64,000 bases of DNA, taken from Paenibacillus bouchesdurhonensis (GTDB lineage: Bacteria; Bacillota; Bacilli; Paenibacillales; Paenibacillaceae). The number at the start of each line of letters is the position of its first letter. Positions within the stretch are counted from its first letter, which is position 1. The notes beneath the pieces are model-generated. The model saw nothing but the letters and a program-made list of their open reading frames with translations. It ran no database searches and had not been told where the DNA came from. The DNA lies in contig NZ_LT732548.1 of assembly GCF_900155685.1 (NCBI RefSeq), positions 3,959,538 through 4,023,537 of the forward strand. The letters are read 5' to 3'. This document shows positions 33,096 through 41,885 of this stretch, one piece after another. The translations under genes were made by a program, and so were the position numbers.

Positions 33096-35033
33096 TTAAA
33101 TCTTATGATTTTGAATGTCGTTTTGCAGCAAGGAAACTACTTCTTCCAACGATTTCGCACCAAGATCGCCTTCGCCGCGCTTGCGCACGGAGACGGTTCC
33201 CTCTCTTTGCTCATTTTCGCCGACAACGAACATATATGGTATCTTCTCCAGCTGAGCTTCACGGATCTTATAGCCTAGCTTCTCGTTGCGAAGATCGCTT
33301 TCGGCGCGGATTCTGCCAGCGAGCAGCTTCTCTTCTACTTCACGCGCATAATCTTCAAAAGCCCCGGAAACAGGAATGACTTTCGCTTGAACAGGAGCCA
33401 GCCAGAGCGGCAGATTGCCAGCAAAATTCTCCAGCAGGAAGGCCGTAAAGCGTTCCATCGTGCCGAGGATTCCGCGATGAAGCACGACCGGACGATGCTT
33501 AGCGCCGTCATCCCCTACATATTCGAGCTCGAAGCGCTCTGGAAGCAGGAAGTCGATTTGCACAGTGGACAGCGTCTCTTCCTTGCCGAGCGCAGTTTTA
33601 ATTTGCACGTCCAGCTTTGGTCCGTAGAATGCCGCTTCGCCTTCGGCTTCGAAGAATGGAAGACCTTCTTCCTCGACAACTTCACGCAGCATGCGCTGAG
33701 CTGTATTCCACATTTCATCATTTTGGAAGTACTTCTCTGTATCTTCCGGATCACGATAGGACAAGCGGAACCGGTAATCGTTAATTCCGAAATCTTTATA
33801 CACTTGCGCGATTAAAGCGAGCACTCGCTTGAACTCGTCCTTAATCTGATCCAGACGGCAGAAGATATGAGCATCATTCAGCGTCATCGCACGAACGCGA
33901 TGCAGACCAGTCAGCGCCCCGGACATTTCGTAACGATGCTGCAGGCCGAGCTCAGCGATCCGAATCGGCAGATCGCGATAGCTGTGCATCTCACTCTTAT
34001 ATACCATCATATGGTGCGGGCAGTTCATCGGCCGGAGTACAAGCTCCTCGTTATCCATCACCATGCTCGGGAACATATCCTCCTGATAATGCTCCCAGTG
34101 TCCGGAGGTTTTATATAATTCCACATTGCCTAGAGCAGGAGTGTAGACATGCTGATACCCAAGGCGTTCTTCAATATCTACAATGTATCTTTCCAGCGTA
34201 CGGCGCAAGGTAGCGCCCTTTGGCAGCCAAATCGGCAGGCCCTGACCAACGAGATTCGAGAAAGTGAAGACGCTCAGCTCTTTGCCAAGCTTACGGTGAT
34301 CGCGCTTCTTAGCTTCCTCTAGCAAATGCAAATGCTCATCCAGCTCGGCTTTTTTGAAGAAAGCCGTGCCGTAAATACGCTGCAGCATTTTATTGTCGCT
34401 GTTCCCGCGCCAGTAGGCACCCGCTACGCTCAGCAGCTTGAAAACCTTGATTTTGCCTGTAGAAGGCACGTGCGGACCGCGGCAGAGGTCGAAAAATTCA
34501 CCCTGATCGTAAATGGACAGCACGCTGTCCTCAGGCAAGTCGCGAATCAGCTCTAATTTATACGGATCGCCCAGCTCAGTAAAGATCGCTACCGCTTCAT
34601 CCCGGCTTACTTCTCGGCGGGTAATCGGCAGGTTCTCGCCGATAATCCGTTCCATTTCCTTCTCAATCTTCTGCAAATCCTCCGGATTGATCGGATGCTC
34701 CAAATCCATGTCATAGTAGAAGCCATCCTCGATGACCGGGCCGATGCCCAGCTTAACTTCCTTGTTGCCATACAAACGCTTGGCCGCCTGGGCCATGAGG
34801 TGAGCCGTACTATGCCGCATAATTTCAAGACCGTCCTTGGAGTCCGGCGTGATGATTTCAACAGCTGCTCCATCCGTAAGCTGCGTTCTCAAATCCACAG
34901 CTGCTCCGTTAATTTTCCCTGCAAGCGCATTTTTGCGCAAGCCGCTGCTAATCGATGCAGCTACATCCTCCAAAGTACTTCCGTCTGCATACTCCCGAAC
35001 CGAGCCGTCCGGTAAAGAAATTGATACTGCCAC
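33096..35033 (-). CDS. thrS: Threonyl-tRNA synthetase
   Basis: The GTG at 35033 is chosen because GGAGG lies eight bases before it. The product has about 645 residues: TGS domain (AVSISLPDGSVREYADGSTL), editing domain with RHSTAHLMAQAAKRL, class II catalytic core (RPMNCPHHMMVYK; FCRLDQIKDEFKRV; VLHRGILGTMERF) and C-terminal anticodon domain (QVKVIPV-like QAKVIPVSGAFEDYA). It attaches threonine to tRNA-Thr. A T-box leader with its own promoter precedes it, so expression responds to uncharged tRNA-Thr. Confidence 0.97.
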   Translation of the reverse strand: MAVSISLPDGSVREYADGSTLEDVAASISSGLRKNALAGKINGAAVDLRTQLTDGAAVEIITPDSKDGLEIMRHSTAHLMAQAAKRLYGNKEVKLGIGPVIEDGFYYDMDLEHPINPEDLQKIEKEMERIIGENLPITRREVSRDEAVAIFTELGDPYKLELIRDLPEDSVLSIYDQGEFFDLCRGPHVPSTGKIKVFKLLSVAGAYWRGNSDNKMLQRIYGTAFFKKAELDEHLHLLEEAKKRDHRKLGKELSVFTFSNLVGQGLPIWLPKGATLRRTLERYIVDIEERLGYQHVYTPALGNVELYKTSGHWEHYQEDMFPSMVMDNEELVLRPMNCPHHMMVYKSEMHSYRDLPIRIAELGLQHRYEMSGALTGLHRVRAMTLNDAHIFCRLDQIKDEFKRVLALIAQVYKDFGINDYRFRLSYRDPEDTEKYFQNDEMWNTAQRMLREVVEEEGLPFFEAEGEAAFYGPKLDVQIKTALGKEETLSTVQIDFLLPERFELEYVGDDGAKHRPVVLHRGILGTMERFTAFLLENFAGNLPLWLAPVQAKVIPVSGAFEDYAREVEEKLLAGRIRAESDLRNEKLGYKIREAQLEKIPYMFVVGENEQREGTVSVRKRGEGDLGAKSLEEVVSLLQNDIQNHKI

Positions 35034-35074
35034 TTCTTGTTCCTCCCTTATTATCGTCATTCATGGCCGGGAGC

Positions 35075-35373
35075 GGACAAACAAAAAACGCCCGTCCCGG
35101 AAAGGGACGAGCGTTATATACCCGTGGTTCCACCCTCATTCGACTGTTCAAGGCTGCAGGACACAGCCATGGAAAAGTCCTTGTTTAGGCATTATGTAAC
35201 GGTAATGAACCGGCATTCCTTAATTTCTGAGCCGTAAATGCTAAGAGTTCGGGAACACAGCTACAAAGGGGTAAACCAAAACCGACTCTGAAGGGAATTC
35301 CAGCCTGCGTTCCCTCTCTCTGTATCGTTCGACTTTCTGGTTCATGTCTTTGTCAACGCTTTTCACTTGAATA
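35075..35373 (-). promoter_or_regulatory. T-box leader of thrS
   Basis: On the minus strand the T-box sequence GGGTGGAACCACGGGT (35135-35120) is followed by a 12-bp terminator stem (35115-35104 with 35099-35088) and TTTTTTG. Upstream, GGGAACGCAG and CTGTGTTCCC can form the lower part of Stem I, and ACC, a threonine codon, lies in the enclosed segment near 35275 and may be the specifier; that last point is tentative. Uncharged tRNA-Thr would stabilise the antiterminator. Confidence 0.92.
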
Positions 35374-35379
35374 TTTGTA

Positions 35380-35408
35380 ATTATAATGCTATCCACATAT
35401 ATCGTCAA
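35380..35408 (-). promoter_or_regulatory. Sigma-A promoter of the thrS T-box transcript
   Basis: On the minus strand TTGACG (35408-35403), 17 bases, TATAAT (35385-35380), a near-consensus promoter directly before the T-box leader. Confidence 0.8.
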
Positions 35409-35427
35409 GAACCCCACGCCCCGTAAA

Positions 35428-36339
35428 CTATGTTACCAAGTCGCGCTGTCTCGTTCCTTGATGGAATTCCTTGCATTGCGGGCAACGCAAGCATAGCTGT
35501 ACCCGCTCGCCGAAAATGCGCCGGATCGTCGTAATCGCCAAGGCTTCCGGATCCCGGGTATGAAGCAGTATCCGCTCCGGAGACAAGGAAATCAGCGTAC
35601 TAACGATGACATCCTCCATCTGCAATTCCTGGTCAGCCATCCGCATGACCACATCGCCTGAGGAAGCTTCTATCTGTTTCAGCCTTTCGTTTAGGATGAT
35701 AAATTCACTGCCACGCTTATGCATGACGTGAATAAACGGAGTTAGCGGCTCTTGAAAATACACGAAGTACTGCAGCAGTTCGATAAAATCCTCATACTGC
35801 TTATCCAGCAAGAATTCCTCCACCGCATAATCGACCATTTCCCGCAGCTTCATTCCGTAATTTTGCAGCCTAAACGTAATAAAGCCGTCAAGATCCAGAG
35901 TGCGCTGTTGTCCTTCAATCATTTCATGAAAAGCCGTTTCTATAAGCATCAGACGTGCTTTTCTGGCCTCGGCCTGTCCTTCCTCCATGCCCAGAAATTT
36001 GTGGCAAATCGCTTCAACGGCCTGTTTCTCGCTTTCATTGAGTTCATAATCCTTCGTTAAGATTTTGCGAATGATTCCCGGCTCTCTGACATCGACAACA
36101 TACTCCGCGACAACGAGGGCGATATCATCCATGATCTTGCTGTTACGCTCCTCGGATTGAGCTCCCTTCTTGGGACGAAGGCTCATACTCCATTCTACTC
36201 TTGAATGTTTGGGCATATATACAAAATCGGATTTTACGCTCGCCTTATGTAAACTCTTGGTTAGCCGCTTCATATAATTGCCGAATTGATTGGCTAACAC
36301 GGCGGATCCGACATTCGTGCCAATCGTAAAAAAATCCAT
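35428..36339 (-). CDS. ytxC: Putative sporulation protein YtxC
   Basis: The 303-residue protein matches the YtxC family in length and pattern: a variable start, a helical middle (FITFRLQNYGMKLREMVDYAVEEFL, shown in part as FITFRLQNYGMKLREM) and ILLHTRDPEALAITTIRRIF near the end, followed here by a CLRCPQC knuckle. ytxC lies upstream of thrS in Bacillus too, which supports the call. The molecular role is unknown. AAAGGGG precedes the ATG. Confidence 0.85.
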   Translation of the reverse strand: MDFFTIGTNVGSAVLANQFGNYMKRLTKSLHKASVKSDFVYMPKHSRVEWSMSLRPKKGAQSEERNSKIMDDIALVVAEYVVDVREPGIIRKILTKDYELNESEKQAVEAICHKFLGMEEGQAEARKARLMLIETAFHEMIEGQQRTLDLDGFITFRLQNYGMKLREMVDYAVEEFLLDKQYEDFIELLQYFVYFQEPLTPFIHVMHKRGSEFIILNERLKQIEASSGDVVMRMADQELQMEDVIVSTLISLSPERILLHTRDPEALAITTIRRIFGERVQLCLRCPQCKEFHQGTRQRDLVT

Positions 36340-36355
36340 GAACTCGCCCCTTTCC

Positions 36356-36389
36356 GCTTCCTTCTCAAAGTATATGGTGAGAAGGAAGC
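36356..36389 (-). terminator. Stem-loop between mqnC and ytxC
   Basis: GCTTCCTTCTCA and TGAGAAGGAAGC form a 12-bp perfect stem around a 10-base loop. It lacks a T-tract on the minus strand, so it may be a weak terminator or a stability element. Confidence 0.4.
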
Positions 36390-36467
36390 AGATATACGGG
36401 GCGGGTCATGGAAACATCCACAGCTATTCCTTAGTTTTGACAGTTTACCTTTTGATCACGAAGTATA

Positions 36468-37604
36468 TTAGTTCTGCATGACGAAGTCTTTCTCGACCTG
36501 GCTGCCTTGATCAAACACGCGCAAAATTTCATATTTCGTATTCCGCTGAGCAGGGATTTTGCCGGCCTCGCGAATGATGGACAGTATGGATTCAATATTG
36601 ACTTTGTACGTTGCGCCTGCGGAAGAGACGACGTTCTCTTCAATCATTGTACTGCCGAAATCGTTGCAGCCGTATTGAAGCGACAGCTTGCCGATTTCAG
36701 GCCCCATGGTCACCCAGGATGATTGAATGTTCTTAATGTTGTCCAGCACAATTCGGCTGATCGCCACGGTCTTCAAATATTCCCGTGGAGTCTGTCTTTC
36801 CCGCTTCAAATTTGTATTATCCGGCTGGAACGTCCACGGAATGAAGGCGAGGAAGCCCTCGGAATCATAGCCGTTCTGTAGGCATTCGTCCTGAGCATCC
36901 CGGACACGCATCAGATGCAGCGCGCGCTCCTCCATCGATTCGCCAAAACCGATAACCATTGTGGCGGTCGTGTTCATGCCGACACGATGGGCCGTCTGCA
37001 TGACGTCCATCCAGTCTCTCCAGGATCCCTTCAGGCGGCTGATTTTGCGACGCGTTCGGTCATCGAGAATCTCTGCTCCCCCGCCCGGCAAGGAATCAAG
37101 ACCAGCTTCGTGAATTTGCCGCACAACCTCTTCCAGAGACAAGCCGTCCGATACTTCCTTCATCTTCAAAATCTCTGCCGGTGAGAAAGAGTGCATCGTG
37201 ATCTCCGGGAATCTTTGCTTGATCGCCTTAAGCAAATCCGTATAATAGCTGAACGACAAATTCGGATTCGTGCCGCCCTGCATTAATATTTCGGTACCGC
37301 CTACATCGATGGTCTCTTGAATTTTCTGAAAAATGACCTCGTCTGGCAGCACATAGCCTTCTTCTGAGCCCGGTCTACGGTAAAAGGCACAAAACCGGCA
37401 GTATACATCACACACGTTCGTATAGTTGACGTTCCGCCCGATGACGAAGGTCGAGATCGGCTCGGGATGCATCCGTTCCATCACGACGTTAGCCACGTGC
37501 CCCATTTTCTCTACTTCATCCGATTCAAATAAAGCGATCGTATCCTCCAGGTTAAGACGTTCTCCTCGGAGCGCTTTGTCTAGTATGTCGTCAATTGCAG
37601 TCAT
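36468..37604 (-). CDS. mqnC: Cyclic dehypoxanthinyl futalosine synthase (radical SAM)
   Basis: The 378-residue protein has the radical SAM cluster motif CDVYCRFC at Cys65, Cys69 and Cys72, preceded by RNVNYTNV as in MqnC. LDSLPGGGAEIL and FIPWTFQPDNTNL are further MqnC/MqnE/CofH-superfamily motifs. It cyclises dehypoxanthine futalosine in the futalosine route to menaquinone, an alternative to the classical menFDHCEB route of Bacillus. No other mqn gene is linked here. Confusion with MqnE or CofH is possible but less likely from the motif wording. Confidence 0.88.
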   Translation of the reverse strand: MTAIDDILDKALRGERLNLEDTIALFESDEVEKMGHVANVVMERMHPEPISTFVIGRNVNYTNVCDVYCRFCAFYRRPGSEEGYVLPDEVIFQKIQETIDVGGTEILMQGGTNPNLSFSYYTDLLKAIKQRFPEITMHSFSPAEILKMKEVSDGLSLEEVVRQIHEAGLDSLPGGGAEILDDRTRRKISRLKGSWRDWMDVMQTAHRVGMNTTATMVIGFGESMEERALHLMRVRDAQDECLQNGYDSEGFLAFIPWTFQPDNTNLKRERQTPREYLKTVAISRIVLDNIKNIQSSWVTMGPEIGKLSLQYGCNDFGSTMIEENVVSSAGATYKVNIESILSIIREAGKIPAQRNTKYEILRVFDQGSQVEKDFVMQN

Positions 37605-37725
37605 GGGCTGCCTCCCCTTTTCCCTAAAAATGATCTTTGAGCTCTATCTCACTTGCCCTGATTTAAATATCTAATATTTTGAAATTAAATAGCACGGTTT
37701 TATCGTAACATAATCCGGACGGAAA

Positions 37726-37756
37726 AACAGCACCCGAGCCAAGATCGGATGCTGTT
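37726..37756 (-). terminator. Terminator of the met operon
   Basis: A 12-bp stem with one G-U pair (arms 37756-37745 and 37737-37726) is followed on the minus strand by TTTCCG. It lies about 100 bases past the metC stop. Confidence 0.7.
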
Positions 37757-37854
37757 CCTACATTCAAAGCCAATTTACTCTAAAAGCCGCAATACTTCTA
37801 ACCTTCATCTACTATTTATTTTATCTCTAGATTCTAACCTCTGACTTCCTGCTT

Positions 37855-39045
37855 CTAGCTTTGCGTCAATGCTTGTTGCAAATCGGCGATAAGATCATCG
37901 ATATCCTCAAGACCTACCGAGAAGCGGAGCAAGCCATCGGTAATGCCGCGCTCATGACGAACCTCCTGCGGCATGGATGCATGGGACATCATCGCCGGAT
38001 AGGACAGAATGCTCTCAACAGCCCCAAGGCTGACAGCTACAAGCGGTATCGTAACACCGCTAAGCACCTGCTTGGCCCGTTCTCCGGAGCCGACATCAAA
38101 GGACACGACAGCCCCGTAACCCGTGGACTGCTTCTCATGAATTTCCCGTCCCGGATGGTTGGCCAGGCCAGGGTAGAATACCGCCTCAATATCGCTGCGC
38201 CCGCTTAGCCATTCAGCTAGCTTGCCGGCACTCTTCTCACTGTGCGCCATGCGTGCGCCAAGCGTTTTCATTCCGCGCATCAGCAGCCAGGAGTCCTGGA
38301 CTCCCAGCACCGTGCCAAGGCCGTTCTGCATATATTTCAGCTTGCGGCCAAGCGATTCCGTTCTGGTCACGGCAAGACCTGCCAAAACATCACTATGCCC
38401 GCCTAAAAATTTAGTAGCGCTGTGCAGTACGATATCAACACCCTGTTCAATCGGCCGCTGATAGTAAGGCGTCATGAACGTATTATCGAGAATGCTGAGC
38501 AAGCTGTGGGCATGTGCCCATTCCGTCACTACAGCAATATCGGTAATTTTCAACGTTGGGTTGGACGGCGTTTCAAGATAAACGGCCTTAGTGTTCGGTT
38601 TAAGCGCGGCCTTCACTTCATCGATCTGCGTCATATCAACAAAGGTTGCTTCGATCCCCAAACGATTCAGAATGCCTGTCAGTAGACGATATGTACCTCC
38701 GTACACATCCTCCGTAACGATGATATGGTCGCCGGCCGAGAACAGCATAAAGGTTGTCGAGATCGCTGCCATGCCGCTGGAAAATGCAAAGCCTCGCTGA
38801 CCGCCTTCAAGCACCGTAATATACTCCTCCAGCGCTTGCCTCGTTGGGTTGCCCGACCTGCTGTAATCATAAGAAGGGGGGGTATAAATATCATGATGAT
38901 GGAAGGTGGACGCTTGATAGATCGGCACGCTCGATGCCCCTGTCGCGCTGTCAACTTCCCCGCCGAAATGAATCAGCTTCGTATCAAATTTCTTATCTTT
39001 TTTCCCTGCATCGGAAAAATCATTAGCGCTGCCTTGATCACTCAT
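37855..39045 (-). CDS. metC: Cystathionine beta-lyase (trans-sulfuration, Cys/Met PLP family)
   Basis: The ATG at 39045 overlaps the end of metI and has AAGGAGG eight bases upstream, so translation is coupled; the open frame extends further upstream but without support. The product has about 397 residues. The PLP lysine is in LHSATKFLGGHSD, and YDYSRSGNPTRQALE and SSGMAAI are family motifs. In the Bacillus-type order metI-metC the second enzyme splits cystathionine to homocysteine. A cystathionine gamma-lyase activity cannot be excluded from sequence alone. Confidence 0.9.
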   Translation of the reverse strand: MSDQGSANDFSDAGKKDKKFDTKLIHFGGEVDSATGASSVPIYQASTFHHHDIYTPPSYDYSRSGNPTRQALEEYITVLEGGQRGFAFSSGMAAISTTFMLFSAGDHIIVTEDVYGGTYRLLTGILNRLGIEATFVDMTQIDEVKAALKPNTKAVYLETPSNPTLKITDIAVVTEWAHAHSLLSILDNTFMTPYYQRPIEQGVDIVLHSATKFLGGHSDVLAGLAVTRTESLGRKLKYMQNGLGTVLGVQDSWLLMRGMKTLGARMAHSEKSAGKLAEWLSGRSDIEAVFYPGLANHPGREIHEKQSTGYGAVVSFDVGSGERAKQVLSGVTIPLVAVSLGAVESILSYPAMMSHASMPQEVRHERGITDGLLRFSVGLEDIDDLIADLQQALTQS

Positions 39046-40225
39046 TCTTGCTGCCTCCTTCGACTTCTGCCCGCGCTGCCGCCAACGCCTGCTCCAGATC
39101 CTGGATAAGGTCATCCGCATGTTCGATCCCCACAGAGAAGCGCAGCAGGCGATCATCCACACCAACAGCATCGCGAACTTCAGCCGGTATATCGGCATGC
39201 GTCTGTACGGCTGGATACGTCATTAAAGATTCGACCCCGCCGAGACTTTCGGCGAAAGCGATCAGCTTCAAGTGACGAAGCACCGGGTCCACATAACGGG
39301 AATCGGAGACTCTAAAGGAGAAGATGCCCGTGTTGCCGCTCGACTGGGTATTTTGAATCTCATAGCCAGGATGATCCGGCAGCCCCGGATAAAATACTTC
39401 CGTTATCTGCGGGTGATTTTGCAAATACTTGGCGATCGCCAGGGCATTGCTCTGATGCCGTTCCATCCGCAGCGCCAACGTCTTCATTCCCCGCATAAGC
39501 TGATAGGAGTCAGTCGGGCCAAGCACCGCTCCGATTGAATTGTGAAGGAAGGCTATCTCCTCCGATAGTTCCTTTCCTTTGGAAACAATAAGGCCAGCCA
39601 ATACATCATTGTGTCCTCCCAGATATTTCGTAGCGCTGTGAACAACAATATCGGCGCCAAGCTCGATCGGGCGCTGGAAGAAAGGGGTCAGCAGCGTATT
39701 GTCGACGATGGTCAGAAGACCATGGTCACGGGCCCATTGGCTAACCGCTCTAATATCCGTAATCATCATCAGCGGGTTCGTTGGCGTCTCGATGAATATC
39801 GCCTTGGTGTTAGGCTGCCTGGCATCTTCAAGCGCGCTTAAATCGTTCGTATCCACATAGGATGCGGTAACTCCATACTTGGACAGCACCCGCTCCAGCA
39901 AACGATAAGTCCCGCCATACAAATCCAGCGACACGATCAAGTGATCTCCGCTAGCGAACAAAGTGAACACGATCTGCAATGCCGCCATGCCGGAGCTGCA
40001 AGCAAAGCCCGCGTCCCCGGACTCCAGTGCAGCAGCTGCTTCTTCCAGCACCGCACGCGTTGGGCTCTTCGTACGCGAATAATCGAATCCAGTGCTTTGT
40101 CCCAGTCGTGGATGGCGGAAAGCTGTTGCCTGATATATCGGGTAGTTTACTGCTCCGGTAACCGGCTCTTCGATCGAACCGATCTGTGCAAGTACACTTT
40201 CAATACGGTACCTCTTCTCTGACAT
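39038..40225 (-). CDS. metI: Cystathionine gamma-synthase / O-acetylhomoserine thiolyase
   Basis: The 395-residue enzyme belongs to the Cys/Met metabolism PLP family. The PLP lysine is in VHSATKYLGGHND near residue 200, with FDYSRTKSPTRAVLE near 48 and CSSGMAALQIV near 75. It joins O-acetylhomoserine with cysteine (or sulfide) in methionine synthesis. It starts 19 bases after metA and overlaps metC by 8 bases, so the three are one S-box-controlled operon. TGGAGGGA lies before the ATG. Confidence 0.92.
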   Translation of the reverse strand: MSEKRYRIESVLAQIGSIEEPVTGAVNYPIYQATAFRHPRLGQSTGFDYSRTKSPTRAVLEEAAAALESGDAGFACSSGMAALQIVFTLFASGDHLIVSLDLYGGTYRLLERVLSKYGVTASYVDTNDLSALEDARQPNTKAIFIETPTNPLMMITDIRAVSQWARDHGLLTIVDNTLLTPFFQRPIELGADIVVHSATKYLGGHNDVLAGLIVSKGKELSEEIAFLHNSIGAVLGPTDSYQLMRGMKTLALRMERHQSNALAIAKYLQNHPQITEVFYPGLPDHPGYEIQNTQSSGNTGIFSFRVSDSRYVDPVLRHLKLIAFAESLGGVESLMTYPAVQTHADIPAEVRDAVGVDDRLLRFSVGIEHADDLIQDLEQALAAARAEVEGGSKNE

Positions 40226-40244
40226 TTAACAATCCCTCCACAAC

Positions 40245-41180
40245 CTATATATGATAAATGAGTCCACCCTGCTGATCGATGTCATAGGGCGTTTCTTGAT
40301 ACACATAGTAGTTCAACCAGTTGGAGAATAATAAGTTAGCATGAGATCTCCATGTAGACTTCGGCGTACGAGACGGATCATCATTGGGATAATAGTTAAC
40401 AGGAAGGTCAACATCCAGCCCTTTTGCCACATCGCGGTCATATTCCCATTTCAATGAACAAGGATCATATTCCGAATGTCCCGTTACGAATATTTGCTTG
40501 CCGTCTTTCGTTGCGACGAGATAAATGCCCGCCTCTTCGGATTCAGCCAAAATATCGAGTTCTGGCACTTTCTCAATGTCACTGCGTTCAACGTCCGTAT
40601 GCCGGGAATGAGGCACCTGAAACACCTCATCGAAGCCTCGGAGCAGTTTGACATTTGGAATGTTCACCGTATGCGAGAATACGCCAAAGCATTTTTCCAC
40701 AAGTGGAATCTTTCTGACTCCATAATGGTAGTACAATCCGGCTTGGGAAGCCCAACAAATATGCAGGGTTGAAGTGACGTGCGTCTTGCTCCACTCAAAG
40801 ATCCCTTTCAGCTCTTCCCAATAATTTACTTGTTCGAATTCCAACTGCTCGACCGGGGCGCCCGTAATGATCAATCCATCAAAACGGCGCGACTTGATTT
40901 CGTCGAATGTCTTATAGAACATTTCAAGATGCTCCGCCGGCGTATTCTTGGACGTGTGGGAACGGGGGTGAAGAAGGACGATTTCCACCTGCAGCGGCGT
41001 ATTCCCGAGCAGACGCAAGATTTGCGATTCGGTCGTTTCCTTCGTGGGCATCAGGTTCAGGATGGCGATTCGCAGCGGACGTATGTCTTGCCGATAAGCC
41101 CGTGATTCATCCATCACGAATATGTTCTCGTTCTCCAGTATTTCTTTTGCCGGTAAATGATCAGGAACCTTAATTGGCAT
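40245..41180 (-). CDS. metA: Homoserine O-acetyltransferase, MetA type
   Basis: The start at 41180 (MPIKVPDHLPAKEIL) follows AAGGAGTTGAAGAG; an earlier in-frame start adds nine unlikely residues. The product has about 311 residues. Cys142 in HICWASQAG and the His/Glu of GHSEYDP form the catalytic set. Residue 111 is Glu (APVE), which in this family marks acetyl-CoA rather than succinyl-CoA use. It makes O-acetylhomoserine for MetI. An S-box riboswitch with terminator controls it. Confidence 0.95.
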   Translation of the reverse strand: MPIKVPDHLPAKEILENENIFVMDESRAYRQDIRPLRIAILNLMPTKETTESQILRLLGNTPLQVEIVLLHPRSHTSKNTPAEHLEMFYKTFDEIKSRRFDGLIITGAPVEQLEFEQVNYWEELKGIFEWSKTHVTSTLHICWASQAGLYYHYGVRKIPLVEKCFGVFSHTVNIPNVKLLRGFDEVFQVPHSRHTDVERSDIEKVPELDILAESEEAGIYLVATKDGKQIFVTGHSEYDPCSLKWEYDRDVAKGLDVDLPVNYYPNDDPSRTPKSTWRSHANLLFSNWLNYYVYQETPYDIDQQGGLIYHI

Positions 41181-41267
41181 ACTCTCTTCAACTCCTTCTT
41201 TGAACAAACATTGTTGTGTGCGCAGTCATCCTATAGTAGAAAGCGGACGCATTCATTATAAAGAAAA

Positions 41268-41290
41268 ACCTTTCTCACTTAGAGAAAGGT
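41268..41290 (-). terminator. Intrinsic terminator of the S-box leader
   Basis: A 9-bp stem (ACCTTTCTC / GAGAAAGGT, loop TAAGT) is followed by TTTTTCTTT on the minus strand, between the aptamer and metA. It is the expression platform of the riboswitch. Confidence 0.88.
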
Positions 41291-41312
41291 CTTCATTATT
41301 ATTATGAATGCG

Positions 41313-41440
41313 CCTCTCTCATCTCTCAGAGACCGCAAGCGCTGCCGCTTGGCGGTTCTGCAAGAATTAGCACCGTACGATTAAATCGCCGGTTGCCGGG
41401 TATCATCGGGCCTGTCCCTCCACCTGCTCTTGATAAGATT
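41313..41440 (-). promoter_or_regulatory. SAM-I (S-box) riboswitch of the met operon
   Basis: On the minus strand the conserved S-box core is plain: CTTATCAAGAGCAGGTGGAG, GGCCCGATGATACCCGGCAA, then GGTGCTAATTC, TGCAGAACC and GAGATGAGAG. S-adenosylmethionine binding favours the downstream terminator and turns the operon off. Confidence 0.97.
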
Positions 41441-41485
41441 TCGCCATATTTAATTATTTATGGAACGCTTCAGGTCCCTGAGAAC

Positions 41486-41514
41486 ACTTTAATGTATAAA
41501 GAGACTTACGTCAA
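41486..41514 (-). promoter_or_regulatory. Sigma-A promoter of the met operon
   Basis: On the minus strand TTGACG (41514-41509), 17 bases, TAAAGT (41491-41486), about 45 bases ahead of the S-box. Confidence 0.65.
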
Positions 41515-41591
41515 GAACCTAGCGTTGAATGTTCACCATCCGCCCTCTTTCGCCATAAGCTGAAAAATAGCCCCGCGTATGTGAGAATGGC

Positions 41592-41620
41592 TTGATCATG
41601 TCATATGTCAGGGTTATACT
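41592..41620 (+). promoter_or_regulatory. Sigma-A promoter of the corA leader
   Basis: TTGATC at 41592-41597, 17 bases, TATACT at 41615-41620. Transcription from here gives a leader of about 260 bases before corA. Confidence 0.75.
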
Positions 41621-41664
41621 AGACAAGTGTAAAAAACCAATAAGGTAAAGAGGTGAAACCGACT

Positions 41665-41787
41665 ATGGAAGGCGACCCGAGTCCGCAGAGAACTGCCCCA
41701 CAACAACAATGGCATAGGAAATTGATCAGCAGAGCGCTCACGGATGATTTGGGGCTCTTTCGTTTTCGTTTCCCGGTGTTTTTATAA
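41665..41787 (+). CDS. corA leader peptide, 40 residues, MgtL-like start
   Basis: AGAGGTG lies about nine bases before the ATG, and the frame runs 40 codons to TAA. The product begins MEGDPSPQRTAPQQQWHRK and ends LGLFRFRFPVFL. The acidic/proline start resembles E. coli MgtL (MEPDPTP..., from memory), where such a sequence makes ribosomes fall apart at low Mg2+ and so turns on the mgtA Mg2+ transporter. Here the next gene is a CorA Mg2+ channel. Codons 16-23 carry one arm of a long RNA stem (see 41712-41874). No membrane segment or known domain. Translation and function are inference. Confidence 0.6.
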   Translation: MEGDPSPQRTAPQQQWHRKLISRALTDDLGLFRFRFPVFL

Positions 41788-41874
41788 AAACGCCTGTTCA
41801 GGCGTTACCGGCTGCTGATCCTTTTCCTATGCTCTCGGTAGAGCATAATAATCCGACAGGATTGGGGAAAAGGA
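41712..41874 (+). promoter_or_regulatory. Alternative RNA folds controlling the corA ribosome binding site
   Basis: Fold A: 41712-41721 pairs with 41823-41832 (10 bp) and 41724-41732 with 41812-41820 (9 bp). Fold B: 41819-41827 (TCCTTTTCC) pairs perfectly with 41866-41874 (GGAAAAGGA), which contains the corA Shine-Dalgarno, enclosing a 7-bp hairpin 41829-41835/41840-41846 with loop CGGT. The folds share 41819-41832, so they exclude each other. The 5' arm of fold A lies inside the leader ORF. An extra hairpin (41789-41806) follows the leader stop. It is not an M-box. Confidence 0.6.
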
Positions 41875-41885
41875 GAGTGACACCT

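Noticed and set aside
41640..41880. M-box (ykoK) Mg2+ riboswitch ahead of corA
   Set aside because: The conserved M-box core (GTTAGGTGAGGCTCCT, GACGCCAATGGG and GTGCTAAAGCTC-type elements) is absent, although TCCTATGC looks superficially similar. The leader is better explained by an ORF and two exclusive pairings.
41829..41885. ATG at 41829 as the corA start
   Set aside because: It has no ribosome binding site, lies within a hairpin and would add 19 unconserved-looking residues. The TTG at 41886 has AAGGAGAG.
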